Source: Beijerinckiaceae bacterium (lineage in GTDB: Bacteria; Pseudomonadota; Alphaproteobacteria; Rhizobiales; Beijerinckiaceae). From it: 6,000 nt of DNA. The stretch is from contig CANGOK010000199.1 in NCBI GenBank assembly GCA_947455285.1, forward strand, positions 1 to 6,000, in the 5' to 3' direction. Within the stretch, counting starts at the first letter, position 1, and every line of letters starts with the position of its first letter. Both the position numbers and the translations under genes were made by a program. The notes below the pieces were generated by a model that was not told the origin of the DNA, searched no databases, and saw only the letters and a program-made list of their open reading frames with translations. Shown piece after piece: positions 1 through 6,000 of this stretch.

Positions 1-723
1 GCCATCGACCGCGTGAATGAGGTCGATGAGACCATCACCATCGCCACCCTGCCAGCCTTCCGCACAGTCGTGGACGGCGAGATGATCGCGACGGTGAAGA
101 TCATCCCCTTCGCCGTTTCCGGCGCTGCGCTTGATCGCGCGCTTCATGCGGCAAGCGACCTCAAGCTGACGGTGGCGCCGTTCCAGCCCCTGCGCATCGG
201 CGTCATCTCGACCCTGCTGCCCGGCCTCAAGCCCTCGACCATCGCCAAGACCCTGCGCGTGCTTGAAGGGCGCCTTGCGCCAGCGGGCGCGCGGGTGGTG
301 GCGGAGGAGCGCGTGGAGCATGACGCCGCCGCCCTCGCCCCCGCCATCGAGGCCATGGCTGCGCGCTGCGATCTTCTCATCGTCTATGGCGCCTCCGCCA
401 TCACCGACAGGCGCGACGTCATCCCGGCCTCGCTGGAGGCTGCTGGCGGGCGCATCATTCATTTCGGCATGCCCGTCGATCCGGGCAATCTGCTGCTGGT
501 CGGCGCGCTGACAAGCGAGGGGCGCGAGATCCCCGTGCTTGGCGCGCCGGGCTGCGCGCGCTCGCCCAAGGAAAACGGTTTCGACTGGGTGCTGCATCGC
601 CTGCTCGCGGGCCTCCCCGTGACGGCGGCCCACATCAAGCGCCTTGGCGTCGGCGGCCTGCTGATGGAGATCGTCTCGCGCGGGCAACCGCGCACGGGCG
701 AGCCTTCGACGCCCGATGAGTAA
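1..723 (+). CDS. Molybdopterin-binding protein (MoeA/MogA-like MoCF domain), 5'-truncated by window edge
   Basis: The reading frame is open from base 1 to the TAA at 721-723, so the true start lies to the left; the GTG at 13 is internal. About 240 residues are visible. Near the visible N-terminus, nt 76-117 encode an ATVKIIPFAV segment typical of molybdopterin-binding proteins of this group. A MoCF-type molybdopterin-binding fold follows: an RIGVIST strand (about nt 193-213), GASAITDRRDVIPAS (about nt 388-432), GMPVDPGNLLLVG (about nt 466-504) and GAPGCARSPKENGFDW (about nt 541-588). Such domains bind molybdopterin and are found in molybdenum insertion or cofactor hand-over proteins. The next gene, a cytidylyltransferase, starts inside the last codons of this one, which suggests translational coupling and a joint role in maturing the cofactor. 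In many Rhizobiales this domain is fused to the transferase in one polypeptide (family knowledge, from memory). The exact step it performs cannot be told from sequence. Confidence 0.82.
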   Translation, partial: AIDRVNEVDETITIATLPAFRTVVDGEMIATVKIIPFAVSGAALDRALHAASDLKLTVAPFQPLRIGVISTLLPGLKPSTIAKTLRVLEGRLAPAGARVVAEERVEHDAAALAPAIEAMAARCDLLIVYGASAITDRRDVIPASLEAAGGRIIHFGMPVDPGNLLLVGALTSEGREIPVLGAPGCARSPKENGFDWVLHRLLAGLPVTAAHIKRLGVGGLLMEIVSRGQPRTGEPSTPDE

Positions 724-1324
724 GATCGCCGCGATCATTCTGGCCGCAGGTCAGGCGAGCCGCTTTCGCGCCGCCGCTGGCGAGGCTGGCCCCGCCACCA
801 AACTTGTCGCCCTGCTCGATGGCCGCCCGCTGGTGCGCCATGTGGCGCAGGCGGCGCTGGCTTCGCGCGCGCGCCCTGTCATCGTCGTCACCGGCCATGC
901 CGAGGCGGTCGTGGGCGAGGCGCTGCAAGGCCTGCCCCTCGCCTTCACCCATAACGCCGATTACGCCACCGGCATCGCCTCATCGATCCAGCGCGGGCTT
1001 GCTGAGGTTCCGTCCGATTGCGATGGCGCGCTGGTGATGTTGGGCGACATGCCGCTCGTCAGCGCAGACATCATCGATGAACTGATCAGCGCCTTCGAAC
1101 GCAATCCGGAGGCCAAGGCGGTCGCGCCGGTGCGCGATGGCATGCGCGGCAATCCGGTTTTGCTCGCCCGCGCCCTCTTCCCGGCCGTGGCCGCGCTGCA
1201 GGGCGACGTGGGCGCCAGAGCCCTGCTGGCGGCGGCCAAGGGCGATGTTGTGGAGGTTCCCGTCGACAGCCGCGCCGTGAGCTTCGACGTCGACACGCCC
1301 GAAGCGCTCAGCGAGAAGGATTAG
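716..1324 (+). CDS. mocA: Molybdenum cofactor cytidylyltransferase (MocA-type NTP transferase)
   Basis: This 202-residue protein is the usual length for MocA and MobA-like nucleotidyltransferases. It likely transfers CMP from CTP to Mo-molybdopterin in the cytoplasm, giving the molybdopterin cytosine dinucleotide used by xanthine-oxidase-family enzymes. Visible motifs in order are the nucleotide-binding loop LAAGQASRF (residues 9-17), a following Lys29, ATGIASSIQRG (84-94), the metal-binding GDMP (110-113), RGNPVLL (144-150), GDVGAR (163-168) and DVDTPEAL (191-198). LAAG rather than the LAGG of MobA, plus the RGNPVLL and GDVGAR blocks, favour MocA over the GTP-using MobA. The loop between Arg16 and Lys29 is somewhat longer than in many homologues. 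The ATG overlaps the upstream TAA within ATGAGTAA, and no good Shine-Dalgarno precedes it, so translational coupling is likely. A related NTP transferase with another acceptor cannot be fully excluded. Confidence 0.87.
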   Translation: MSKIAAIILAAGQASRFRAAAGEAGPATKLVALLDGRPLVRHVAQAALASRARPVIVVTGHAEAVVGEALQGLPLAFTHNADYATGIASSIQRGLAEVPSDCDGALVMLGDMPLVSADIIDELISAFERNPEAKAVAPVRDGMRGNPVLLARALFPAVAALQGDVGARALLAAAKGDVVEVPVDSRAVSFDVDTPEALSEKD

Positions 1325-1358
1325 TTGCGGCGCCGCCAAATCGCCTTAAGCTCTCCGC

Positions 1359-2363
1359 ATGGCTCTTCTTCGCAATCTCATCACCGATGTCGCTGGCGTG
1401 AGCGTCGGCAATGCGCAGGATCTTGCGCTTGGCTCGGGCGTCACCGCGCTCATCTTTGACGAACCAGCGGCGGCCAGCATCGCCGTCCATGGCGGCGCGC
1501 CGGGCCTGCGTGACACCGCCCTACTCGAACCCGACATGACCGTCGGCGTGGTCGACGCACTCACCCTCTCCGGCGGCTCCGCCTTCGGCCTCGACGCCAT
1601 GGGCGGCGTGCAGGCATGGCTGCGCGAGCAAGGCCGCGGATTTGACGTGCGCGGCGCCAAGGTGCCCATCGTGCCCGGCGCCATTCTCTTCGATCTGCTC
1701 AATGGCGGCGACAAGGACTGGGGCCGCATGCCGCCCTATTGGGCGCTTGGCTTTGAGGCCGCAAGCCTCGCCACGCGCGCCTTCGCCCTTGGCAGCGTGG
1801 GCGCAGGCACGGGCGCGACGACCGCTGATTTCAAGGGCGGCCTTGGCTCGACCAGCGCCGTCACCTCAAGCGGCTTTCGCGTGGGCGCATTGGTCGCGGT
1901 CAACGCCGTGGGCTCGGCCGTCATCGGCGAAGGGCCGCAATTCTGGGCGGGGCTCATCGAGCATGGAAGCGAATTTGGCGGCCTTGGCGCGCCGACGCGG
2001 CTCTTTCACGATCAACTCGTCATGCGCGTGAAGGGCGACGAGCCGCAGAACACCACGATCGCCATAGTCGCGACCGACGCGGCCCTCACCAAGCAACAGC
2101 TCAAGCGCATCGCGGTCATGGCCCATGATGGCCTCGGGCGCGCGCTGCGCCCCACCCATGCGATGCAGGATGGCGATGTGGTCTTCGCAGCGGCGACAGG
2201 CAAAAACCAGCAGCCCGCGAGCCTTCGCGACATCACCGAGATCGGCATGGTCGCGGCTGACTGCCTCGCCCGGGCGATAGCGCGCGGCGTCTATGAGGCG
2301 ACCGCCCTGCCCTATGCGAACGCTCAGCCAGCGTGGCGCGACAGGTTCAGCGACGGCGGCTGA
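1359..2363 (+). CDS. P1-family (S58, DmpA/NylC-type) self-cleaving N-terminal-nucleophile peptidase/amidohydrolase
   Basis: This 334-residue protein is of typical length for the DmpA/NylC family: L-aminopeptidase/D-esterase, beta-aminopeptidases and 6-aminohexanoate-oligomer hydrolase. These are made as one chain and self-cleave into alpha and beta subunits. Family marks are LITDVAGVSVGN at residues 7-18, SGGSAFGLDAMGGV (71-84), KGGLGSTS (159-166), the LVAVNAVG segment (178-185) and NTTIAIVATDA (231-241). Predicted cleavage is at Asn231-Thr232, giving a beta chain of about 103 residues with Thr232 as nucleophile; Asp271 and Asp273 lie in a DGD motif. There is no signal peptide, so it is probably cytoplasmic. 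An in-frame TAA at 1347-1349 makes the ATG at 1359 the first possible start, yet no clear Shine-Dalgarno precedes it. It follows mocA by 34 bases and may be cotranscribed, although no shared function is evident. The substrate (peptide, beta-peptide or amide oligomer) is unknown. Confidence 0.88.
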   Translation: MALLRNLITDVAGVSVGNAQDLALGSGVTALIFDEPAAASIAVHGGAPGLRDTALLEPDMTVGVVDALTLSGGSAFGLDAMGGVQAWLREQGRGFDVRGAKVPIVPGAILFDLLNGGDKDWGRMPPYWALGFEAASLATRAFALGSVGAGTGATTADFKGGLGSTSAVTSSGFRVGALVAVNAVGSAVIGEGPQFWAGLIEHGSEFGGLGAPTRLFHDQLVMRVKGDEPQNTTIAIVATDAALTKQQLKRIAVMAHDGLGRALRPTHAMQDGDVVFAAATGKNQQPASLRDITEIGMVAADCLARAIARGVYEATALPYANAQPAWRDRFSDGG

Positions 2364-2365
2364 GG

Positions 2366-3373
2366 CTACTGCGCGCTCATCGCCTTCACCATCCGCGCCA
2401 CGGCTTCGGGCGGCGTGGATGCGATCTTGGCGATGACCTTCTCCACCGCCTCGCCCGGCAGGATCTCCACATCAAGCCGCGACCGTTGGGCGTCTTCGAG
2501 AAACTCCTTGTCGTCAGCCAGCGCCATCAGCGCCTTGCGCAGAATCGCGAGACGATCAGCAGGCACATCAGGCGGCGCGACGAGCGGACGGGCGACGGTC
2601 TTCTGGGTGAAATAAAGTTCGAGCGCCTGACGAGAGATGGGGTCTTTCACATAGTCGAGCGCGTTGGGCACGCCGGCCAATTCGGGGTCATTCTCAAGCG
2701 CGCCCTGCAAGAGAATGTTCACCTTCTTGTCGCGCAGCCATTCGGGCTTCTGCACCTTGAGGCTCGACCATGACCAGTCGCCGATGCCCTCAACCTCGCC
2801 CTTCTCCATCGCAAGACCGATGGCGGGGGTGCCGGGATAGCCGCTGATGATGCGGAATTTCGTGCCTATCAGCGCGTTGTAGATACGCGGCGTGATCTCA
2901 GGATCGACACCGGTCTGTCCACCGACGATCAGCTCCTTTTCGAAGAGTTCGCTCGCCTTCTGCACCGGCGCGTTCACGTTGCCCAAGGTGACGCCCGTCT
3001 CCTTGTTGAGATTGCCGATCCAGTTCAGTTTCGCGATGTCGAATTGCACGCCCATGGCGTTGTTCATTTTCGCATGCAGCATGCCACGCTGAATGAGCGC
3101 GATCACAGTGCCGTCGCGCGGCGCGATCGTCGCGATATGGTTCGTCGCCGCGACGCTGTTGCCAGCAGGCATGCTCTGCACCACCCATGTCGGCGCGCCC
3201 GGAATATGCTTGCTGATATGGCGCGTCATAAGGCGCCCGAGCAGATCATAGCCGCCGCCCGGATAAGCGCCGACGATCAGCGTGATCTGCTTGCCCGCAT
3301 AAAAATCAGCGCCAAGCGCGGGTAACGTGGCGGCGGAGAAGACGAGCGCGGCGGCGAATAGTTTTCGAAACAT
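2366..3373 (-). CDS. Bug/TctC-like periplasmic solute-binding protein (tripartite tricarboxylate transporter type)
   Basis: This protein of about 335 residues probably captures a small carboxylated compound in the periplasm for a TTT-type transporter. Starting at ATG 3373, it has a clean Sec signal peptide: MFRK, a hydrophobic stretch, then a likely signal peptidase I site near residues 21-22 (PALGA). Mature-chain family marks are YPGGGYDLLGR (37-47), a PAGNSVAATN block (69-78) with an APRDGT turn (84-89), GYPG (178-181), MEKGEVEG (189-196) and ARPLVAPPDVP (261-271). The pattern fits a divergent Bug clade rather than classical citrate TctC. A GTG at 3388, which would add five residues, overlaps the upstream TGA but lacks a Shine-Dalgarno; ATG 3373 has GAGG 9 bases upstream and a better signal-peptide start, so it is preferred. 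No TctA or TctB membrane partner lies in the window, so it looks like an orphan receptor. The ligand cannot be predicted. Confidence 0.85.
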   Translation of the reverse strand: MFRKLFAAALVFSAATLPALGADFYAGKQITLIVGAYPGGGYDLLGRLMTRHISKHIPGAPTWVVQSMPAGNSVAATNHIATIAPRDGTVIALIQRGMLHAKMNNAMGVQFDIAKLNWIGNLNKETGVTLGNVNAPVQKASELFEKELIVGGQTGVDPEITPRIYNALIGTKFRIISGYPGTPAIGLAMEKGEVEGIGDWSWSSLKVQKPEWLRDKKVNILLQGALENDPELAGVPNALDYVKDPISRQALELYFTQKTVARPLVAPPDVPADRLAILRKALMALADDKEFLEDAQRSRLDVEILPGEAVEKVIAKIASTPPEAVARMVKAMSAQ

Positions 3374-3382
3374 GGCGGCGAA

Positions 3383-3386
3383 CCTC
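3383..3386 (-). promoter_or_regulatory. Shine-Dalgarno deciding the start of the Bug-family binding protein
   Basis: On the - strand GAGG occurs 9 bases before the ATG at 3373 and overlaps the TGA stop of the upstream hydrolase gene (read as TGAGG). This placement supports ATG 3373 over the GTG at 3388, before which no purine-rich site is seen. It also suggests that ribosomes ending on the hydrolase could restart on the binding protein. Confidence 0.5.
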
Positions 3387-4104
3387 ACGCCAGTTCAATG
3401 AAGAGATTGCCGAGTGCTTCGGGCACATCGACCATGAGATCATGTCCACCCGGCAGGCTCGTCACCCGCCACCCGCCACGCGCGCGCAACTTCTCCATCG
3501 CGGCGTCGAAATTGGGATTGGGGTAGAGGCCCGCCCGCACATAGGCGCGCTTTGCGATGCGCTCGCGGGCGCCGGTGAGGCGAATGGGGTGAGGCCAGAC
3601 GCCGTTTGGCTGCGGCGTCATGAGTCCGTCGATCCAAGCGATGTCGTCTTCCGATTGCAATTTGAAATAGGCGGCGGGCGGCGCAGCGCGCGAGACTTCG
3701 CCACGCTCCAGCGCCGCGCGAATATCGGCCTGCACATGGGCGGTGATGAGATCGAGCGGCGTCTCGCCATCTTCCGGCACGAAGGCGTCGAGGAAGACGA
3801 AGGAGGAGATGCGCGCCTCCATCTCTTCGGCGACCCGCGAAATCACCATGCCCGCATAGGAATGACCGACGAGGCAAATGTCAGTCAGCTCTTCAAAGCG
3901 GATGAGATTGCAGATGTCCTGCACATGCGTATCGAGCGTAATTGACGCGCTCATGAGGTGCTGGCGTTCGCCAAGCCCGGTGAGCGTGGGCGTGAAGACG
4001 CGATGGCCAGCGGCTGTGAGCCTGTGGGCGACACGTCGCCAGCACCAGCCACCATGCCATGCGCCATGCACGAGCACGAAAATGCGAGATTGAGCTTCGC
4101 TCAT
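3385..4104 (-). CDS. Alpha/beta-fold hydrolase (esterase/hydroxynitrile-lyase-like family)
   Basis: This 239-residue cytoplasmic protein, with no signal peptide, has the size of the small single-domain alpha/beta hydrolases related to plant methylesterases and hydroxynitrile lyases. The first strand FVLVHGAWHGGWCW (residues 9-22) carries the HG oxyanion motif. TLTGLGER lies at 40-47, the nucleophile elbow GHSYAG at 80-85 makes Ser82 the likely nucleophile, and His221 in GGHDLMVDVPEA (219-230) is the likely catalytic base. The acid is less clear: no Asp stands at the usual place after strand 7, and Asp106 in FLDAFVP is an alternative. A longer open frame reaches 4152, but the ATG at 4104 has a strong GGGAGG site 5 bases upstream and matches the family N-terminus, so it is chosen. 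It lies 48 bases after kup, and its stop touches the start region of the binding-protein gene, suggesting that pair is co-expressed. The substrate is unknown; an ester or lactone is a guess. Confidence 0.86.
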   Translation of the reverse strand: MSEAQSRIFVLVHGAWHGGWCWRRVAHRLTAAGHRVFTPTLTGLGERQHLMSASITLDTHVQDICNLIRFEELTDICLVGHSYAGMVISRVAEEMEARISSFVFLDAFVPEDGETPLDLITAHVQADIRAALERGEVSRAAPPAAYFKLQSEDDIAWIDGLMTPQPNGVWPHPIRLTGARERIAKRAYVRAGLYPNPNFDAAMEKLRARGGWRVTSLPGGHDLMVDVPEALGNLFIELA

Positions 4105-4132
4105 TGGTTCCTCCCTGAAGGGAAATGAACCA
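4105..4132 (-). promoter_or_regulatory. Hairpin abutting the hydrolase start codon and containing its Shine-Dalgarno
   Basis: Read on the - strand, TGGTTC (4132-4127) pairs with GAACCA (4110-4105), and inside it TCCC (4123-4120) pairs with GGGA (4115-4112) across a TTCA loop. The inner and outer stems are separated by ATT on one side and a single G on the other. The Shine-Dalgarno GGGAGG (4115-4110) lies in the 3' arm, and the hairpin ends directly at the ATG (4104). Folding would hide the ribosome site. No T-run follows, so it is not a standard intrinsic terminator. The pairing is seen directly; any regulatory role is inference. Confidence 0.45.
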
Positions 4133-4152
4133 CGCCGGAGCCCAATTGTCAC

Positions 4153-6000
4153 CTAGACGACGATTTGCGTTCCGATCTCCACCACACGGCCCGTGGGAAT
4201 ATAGAAATATTCGCTGGCGTCAGTGGCGTTGTTGGCGAGCAAGATGAAAAGATTTTCCTGCCAGTGCGGCATTTCGCTCTGCTTGCCAGTGCGGATGGCG
4301 CGGCGGGAGACGAAGAAGGATGTCGACATGATGTCGAAGCGCCAGCCTTGCTTGCGGCATAGCGCGAGCGCCTTAGGCACGTTCGGCTCATCCATATAGC
4401 CGAAGGTCAAGTAGACTCGCGAGAAGGTGGCGCTGACTGTCTCCATCGTCACGCGTTCGCTGTCCGGCACGCGCGGCACGTTAGCCGTCACCACCGTCAG
4501 CATGACGTTCTTTTCATGCAGAACCTTATAGTGCTTGAGGCTGTGCAATAGAGCGACCGGCGCCGTCTGCGGATGGCTCGTAAGGAACACGGCGGTGCCT
4601 GCTACGCGGTGGGGCGATTTCTTTTCGAGGCTCGCGACAAGATCGACTAGCGCAATATCGTCACGGCGCATCTTGTCCGCCAAAATTCGCGTGCCGCGCG
4701 TCCATGTCCACATCGAGACCATGAAGCCAGCTGCGATCAGCAAGGGCACATAGCCGCCTTCTACGATCTTGATGAGATTGGCGCCGAAAAAGACAAGGTC
4801 GATCGCCAGAAAGGGCGCCATGAGCATGGCCGCCGCCCAGAGCGGCCAACGCCAATGCTTCCACGCAACAATGAAGGCGAGGCAAGCGGTGACGACCATA
4901 GTGCCGGTGACGGCGATGCCATAGGCCGTGGCCAATTTGTCGGACGAGCCAAACAGAACCACGATGAAGAGAACGCCAACGAGCAGCAGCTTGTTCACCT
5001 GGGGCATATAGATCTGCCCCTCCTGCGCCTCAGAGGTGTGGCGAATGTCGAGGCGGGGCAACAGGCGCAACTGAATGGCCTGGCGGGTCAATGAATAGGC
5101 GCCGGTGATGACGGCCTGACTGGCGATGATGGTCGCAAGCGTCGCAAGCACGACGACCGCCGGAAGGAAATCCGCGGGATAAAGCCGGAAGAAGGGATTC
5201 TCGAGCGCAGTGGGATTAGCGAGCAGCAGGGCTCCCTGACCCAGATAATTCAATCCGAGCGCGGGAAAGACGAGCGTCAGCCAGGCTCGCTGAATGGGCT
5301 TTTTCCCGAAGTGGCCAAGGTCTGCGTAGAGCGCTTCAGCGCCGGTCACGGACAAGAAGACCGCGCCGAGCGACAGCAATCCCACACCGCCATGCGTCAT
5401 GAGAAAATTCACGCCGTACCATGGATTGATGGCGGCGAAGATCTGCGGGTCGTCAGCAATGTGGATGAACCCACCAATCGCCATCACGCCCATCCAGACG
5501 ACCATGATGGGGCCAAACCAGGCCGCGACCTTCGCCGTGCCGCGACGCTGGGCGAAGAACAGGGCGAATATGATCGCCAACGTGGCCGGCAGAACATAAG
5601 GATCGAACTGCGGGGCGATAAGCTTCATGCCTTCTACGGCGGACAAAACCGAGATGGCGGGCGTGATCATGGCGTCGCCGAAGAACAGCGCGGCCCCACA
5701 AACGCCAAGCAGGAAAATGGATTTCGTCTGTCGTCCAATCGAGCGCTGCGCGAGCGCCATCAACGACAAGGTGCCGCCTTCGCCATCGTTATCGGCGCGT
5801 AGAAGGATCAGCACATATTTGAAGGTCACGATGACCATCAAGGCCCACAGGATCAGCGACAGCACGCCCAGCACATTGTCGCGCTCGATCCCCTGATGCC
5901 CGCCGCTCGCAGCCATAACCGCTTCGCGCAAGGCGTAGAGCGGACTCGTCCCGATATCGCCATAGACGACGCCGATCGAGCCTATGAAGAGAGCCCAGAA
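4153..6000 (-). CDS. kup: Kup-family low-affinity potassium uptake transporter, 5' end beyond window
   Basis: The frame is open from the right edge to the TAG at 4155-4153, giving about 615 visible residues. Kup proteins in this order are commonly slightly longer than 620, so only a short N-terminal piece seems missing. A TTG at 5931 is just the Leu codon in SPLYALREA, not a start. Numbering from the edge, hallmarks are GDIGTSPLY (14-22), RADNDGEGG (68-76), [17 protein letters not shown] (108-124), [15 protein letters not shown] (218-232), NPFFRLYP (268-275) and EGGYVPL (414-420). Many hydrophobic segments span the first 430 residues or so, fitting the family's roughly 12 membrane helices. 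A soluble C-terminal region of about 180 residues follows and ends in [10 protein letters not shown]. It would import K+, with protons, across the inner membrane. The downstream hydrolase follows after 48 bases; no terminator is seen between them. The promoter lies outside the window. Confidence 0.95.
   Translation of the reverse strand, partial: FWALFIGSIGVVYGDIGTSPLYALREAVMAASGGHQGIERDNVLGVLSLILWALMVIVTFKYVLILLRADNDGEGGTLSLMALAQRSIGRQTKSIFLLGVCGAALFFGDAMITPAISVLSAVEGMKLIAPQFDPYVLPATLAIIFALFFAQRRGTAKVAAWFGPIMVVWMGVMAIGGFIHIADDPQIFAAINPWYGVNFLMTHGGVGLLSLGAVFLSVTGAEALYADLGHFGKKPIQRAWLTLVFPALGLNYLGQGALLLANPTALENPFFRLYPADFLPAVVVLATLATIIASQAVITGAYSLTRQAIQLRLLPRLDIRHTSEAQEGQIYMPQVNKLLLVGVLFIVVLFGSSDKLATAYGIAVTGTMVVTACLAFIVAWKHWRWPLWAAAMLMAPFLAIDLVFFGANLIKIVEGGYVPLLIAAGFMVSMWTWTRGTRILADKMRRDDIALVDLVASLEKKSPHRVAGTAVFLTSHPQTAPVALLHSLKHYKVLHEKNVMLTVVTANVPRVPDSERVTMETVSATFSRVYLTFGYMDEPNVPKALALCRKQGWRFDIMSTSFFVSRRAIRTGKQSEMPHWQENLFILLANNATDASEYFYIPTGRVVEIGTQIVV

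Noticed and set aside
2398..2418. CCACG...CGTGG inverted repeat just past the P1 hydrolase stop as a terminator
   Set aside because: Only 5 base pairs with an 11-base loop, inside the opposite coding region, and no T-run follows.
2333..2773. 146-codon open frame on the + strand opposite the binding-protein gene
   Set aside because: It is rich in Arg, His and Leu, has no recognisable domain, and lies antisense to a gene with clear family motifs; long chance frames are common in GC-rich DNA.
3442..3945. 167-codon open frame on the + strand opposite the alpha/beta hydrolase
   Set aside because: No family resemblance, and the opposite strand carries the GHSYAG hydrolase; judged a shadow.
4105..4152. 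Intrinsic terminator between kup and the alpha/beta hydrolase
   Set aside because: The hairpin there is followed at once by the ATG and has no T-run; it fits translational masking better than termination.
5311..5802. 163-codon open frame on the + strand opposite kup
   Set aside because: Composition is dominated by Arg, Gln, His and Asp with no motif; it is a mirror of the well-conserved kup frame.
5929..5931. TTG as a possible start of kup
   Set aside because: The frame stays open to 6000 and encodes GDIGTSPLY and further conserved Kup sequence upstream, so this codon is an internal Leu.

Overview
The window is a GC-rich, densely coding chromosomal segment. Protein similarity and codon style suggest an alphaproteobacterium, most likely of the Hyphomicrobiales (Rhizobiales). 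This rests on three things: a molybdopterin-binding protein paired with a MocA-type transferase, a Bug-family solute-binding protein, and a long Kup potassium transporter typical of that order. No RNA gene, mobile element, CRISPR array or long repeat is visible. No intergenic gap exceeds about 50 bases.

Left part, + strand (1-2363): the 3' end of a molybdopterin-binding protein overlaps by 8 bases a molybdenum cofactor cytidylyltransferase (mocA). A P1-family (DmpA/NylC-type) N-terminal-nucleophile hydrolase follows after 34 bases. The first two genes together point to making molybdopterin cytosine dinucleotide for an enzyme of the xanthine-oxidase/CO-dehydrogenase family, which may be encoded to the left of the window. 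The P1 hydrolase has no obvious functional tie to them.

Right part, - strand (2366-6000), in transcription order: kup (K+ uptake, its first few codons lie beyond position 6000), an alpha/beta-fold hydrolase 48 bases downstream, and a Bug/TctC-like periplasmic binding protein whose start lies at the hydrolase stop. Tight spacing suggests the last two are co-translated. The short kup-hydrolase gap holds a hairpin that buries the hydrolase's strong Shine-Dalgarno sequence. The two strand blocks converge with only 2 bases between stop codons.

Nothing here looks like a wholly new multi-gene system. The points most worth a second look are the NylC-like catalytic residue spacing in the P1 hydrolase, the Shine-Dalgarno-masking hairpin before the alpha/beta hydrolase, the two-gene form of a molybdopterin-binding/transferase pair often found fused, and the orphan binding protein coupled to a hydrolase.
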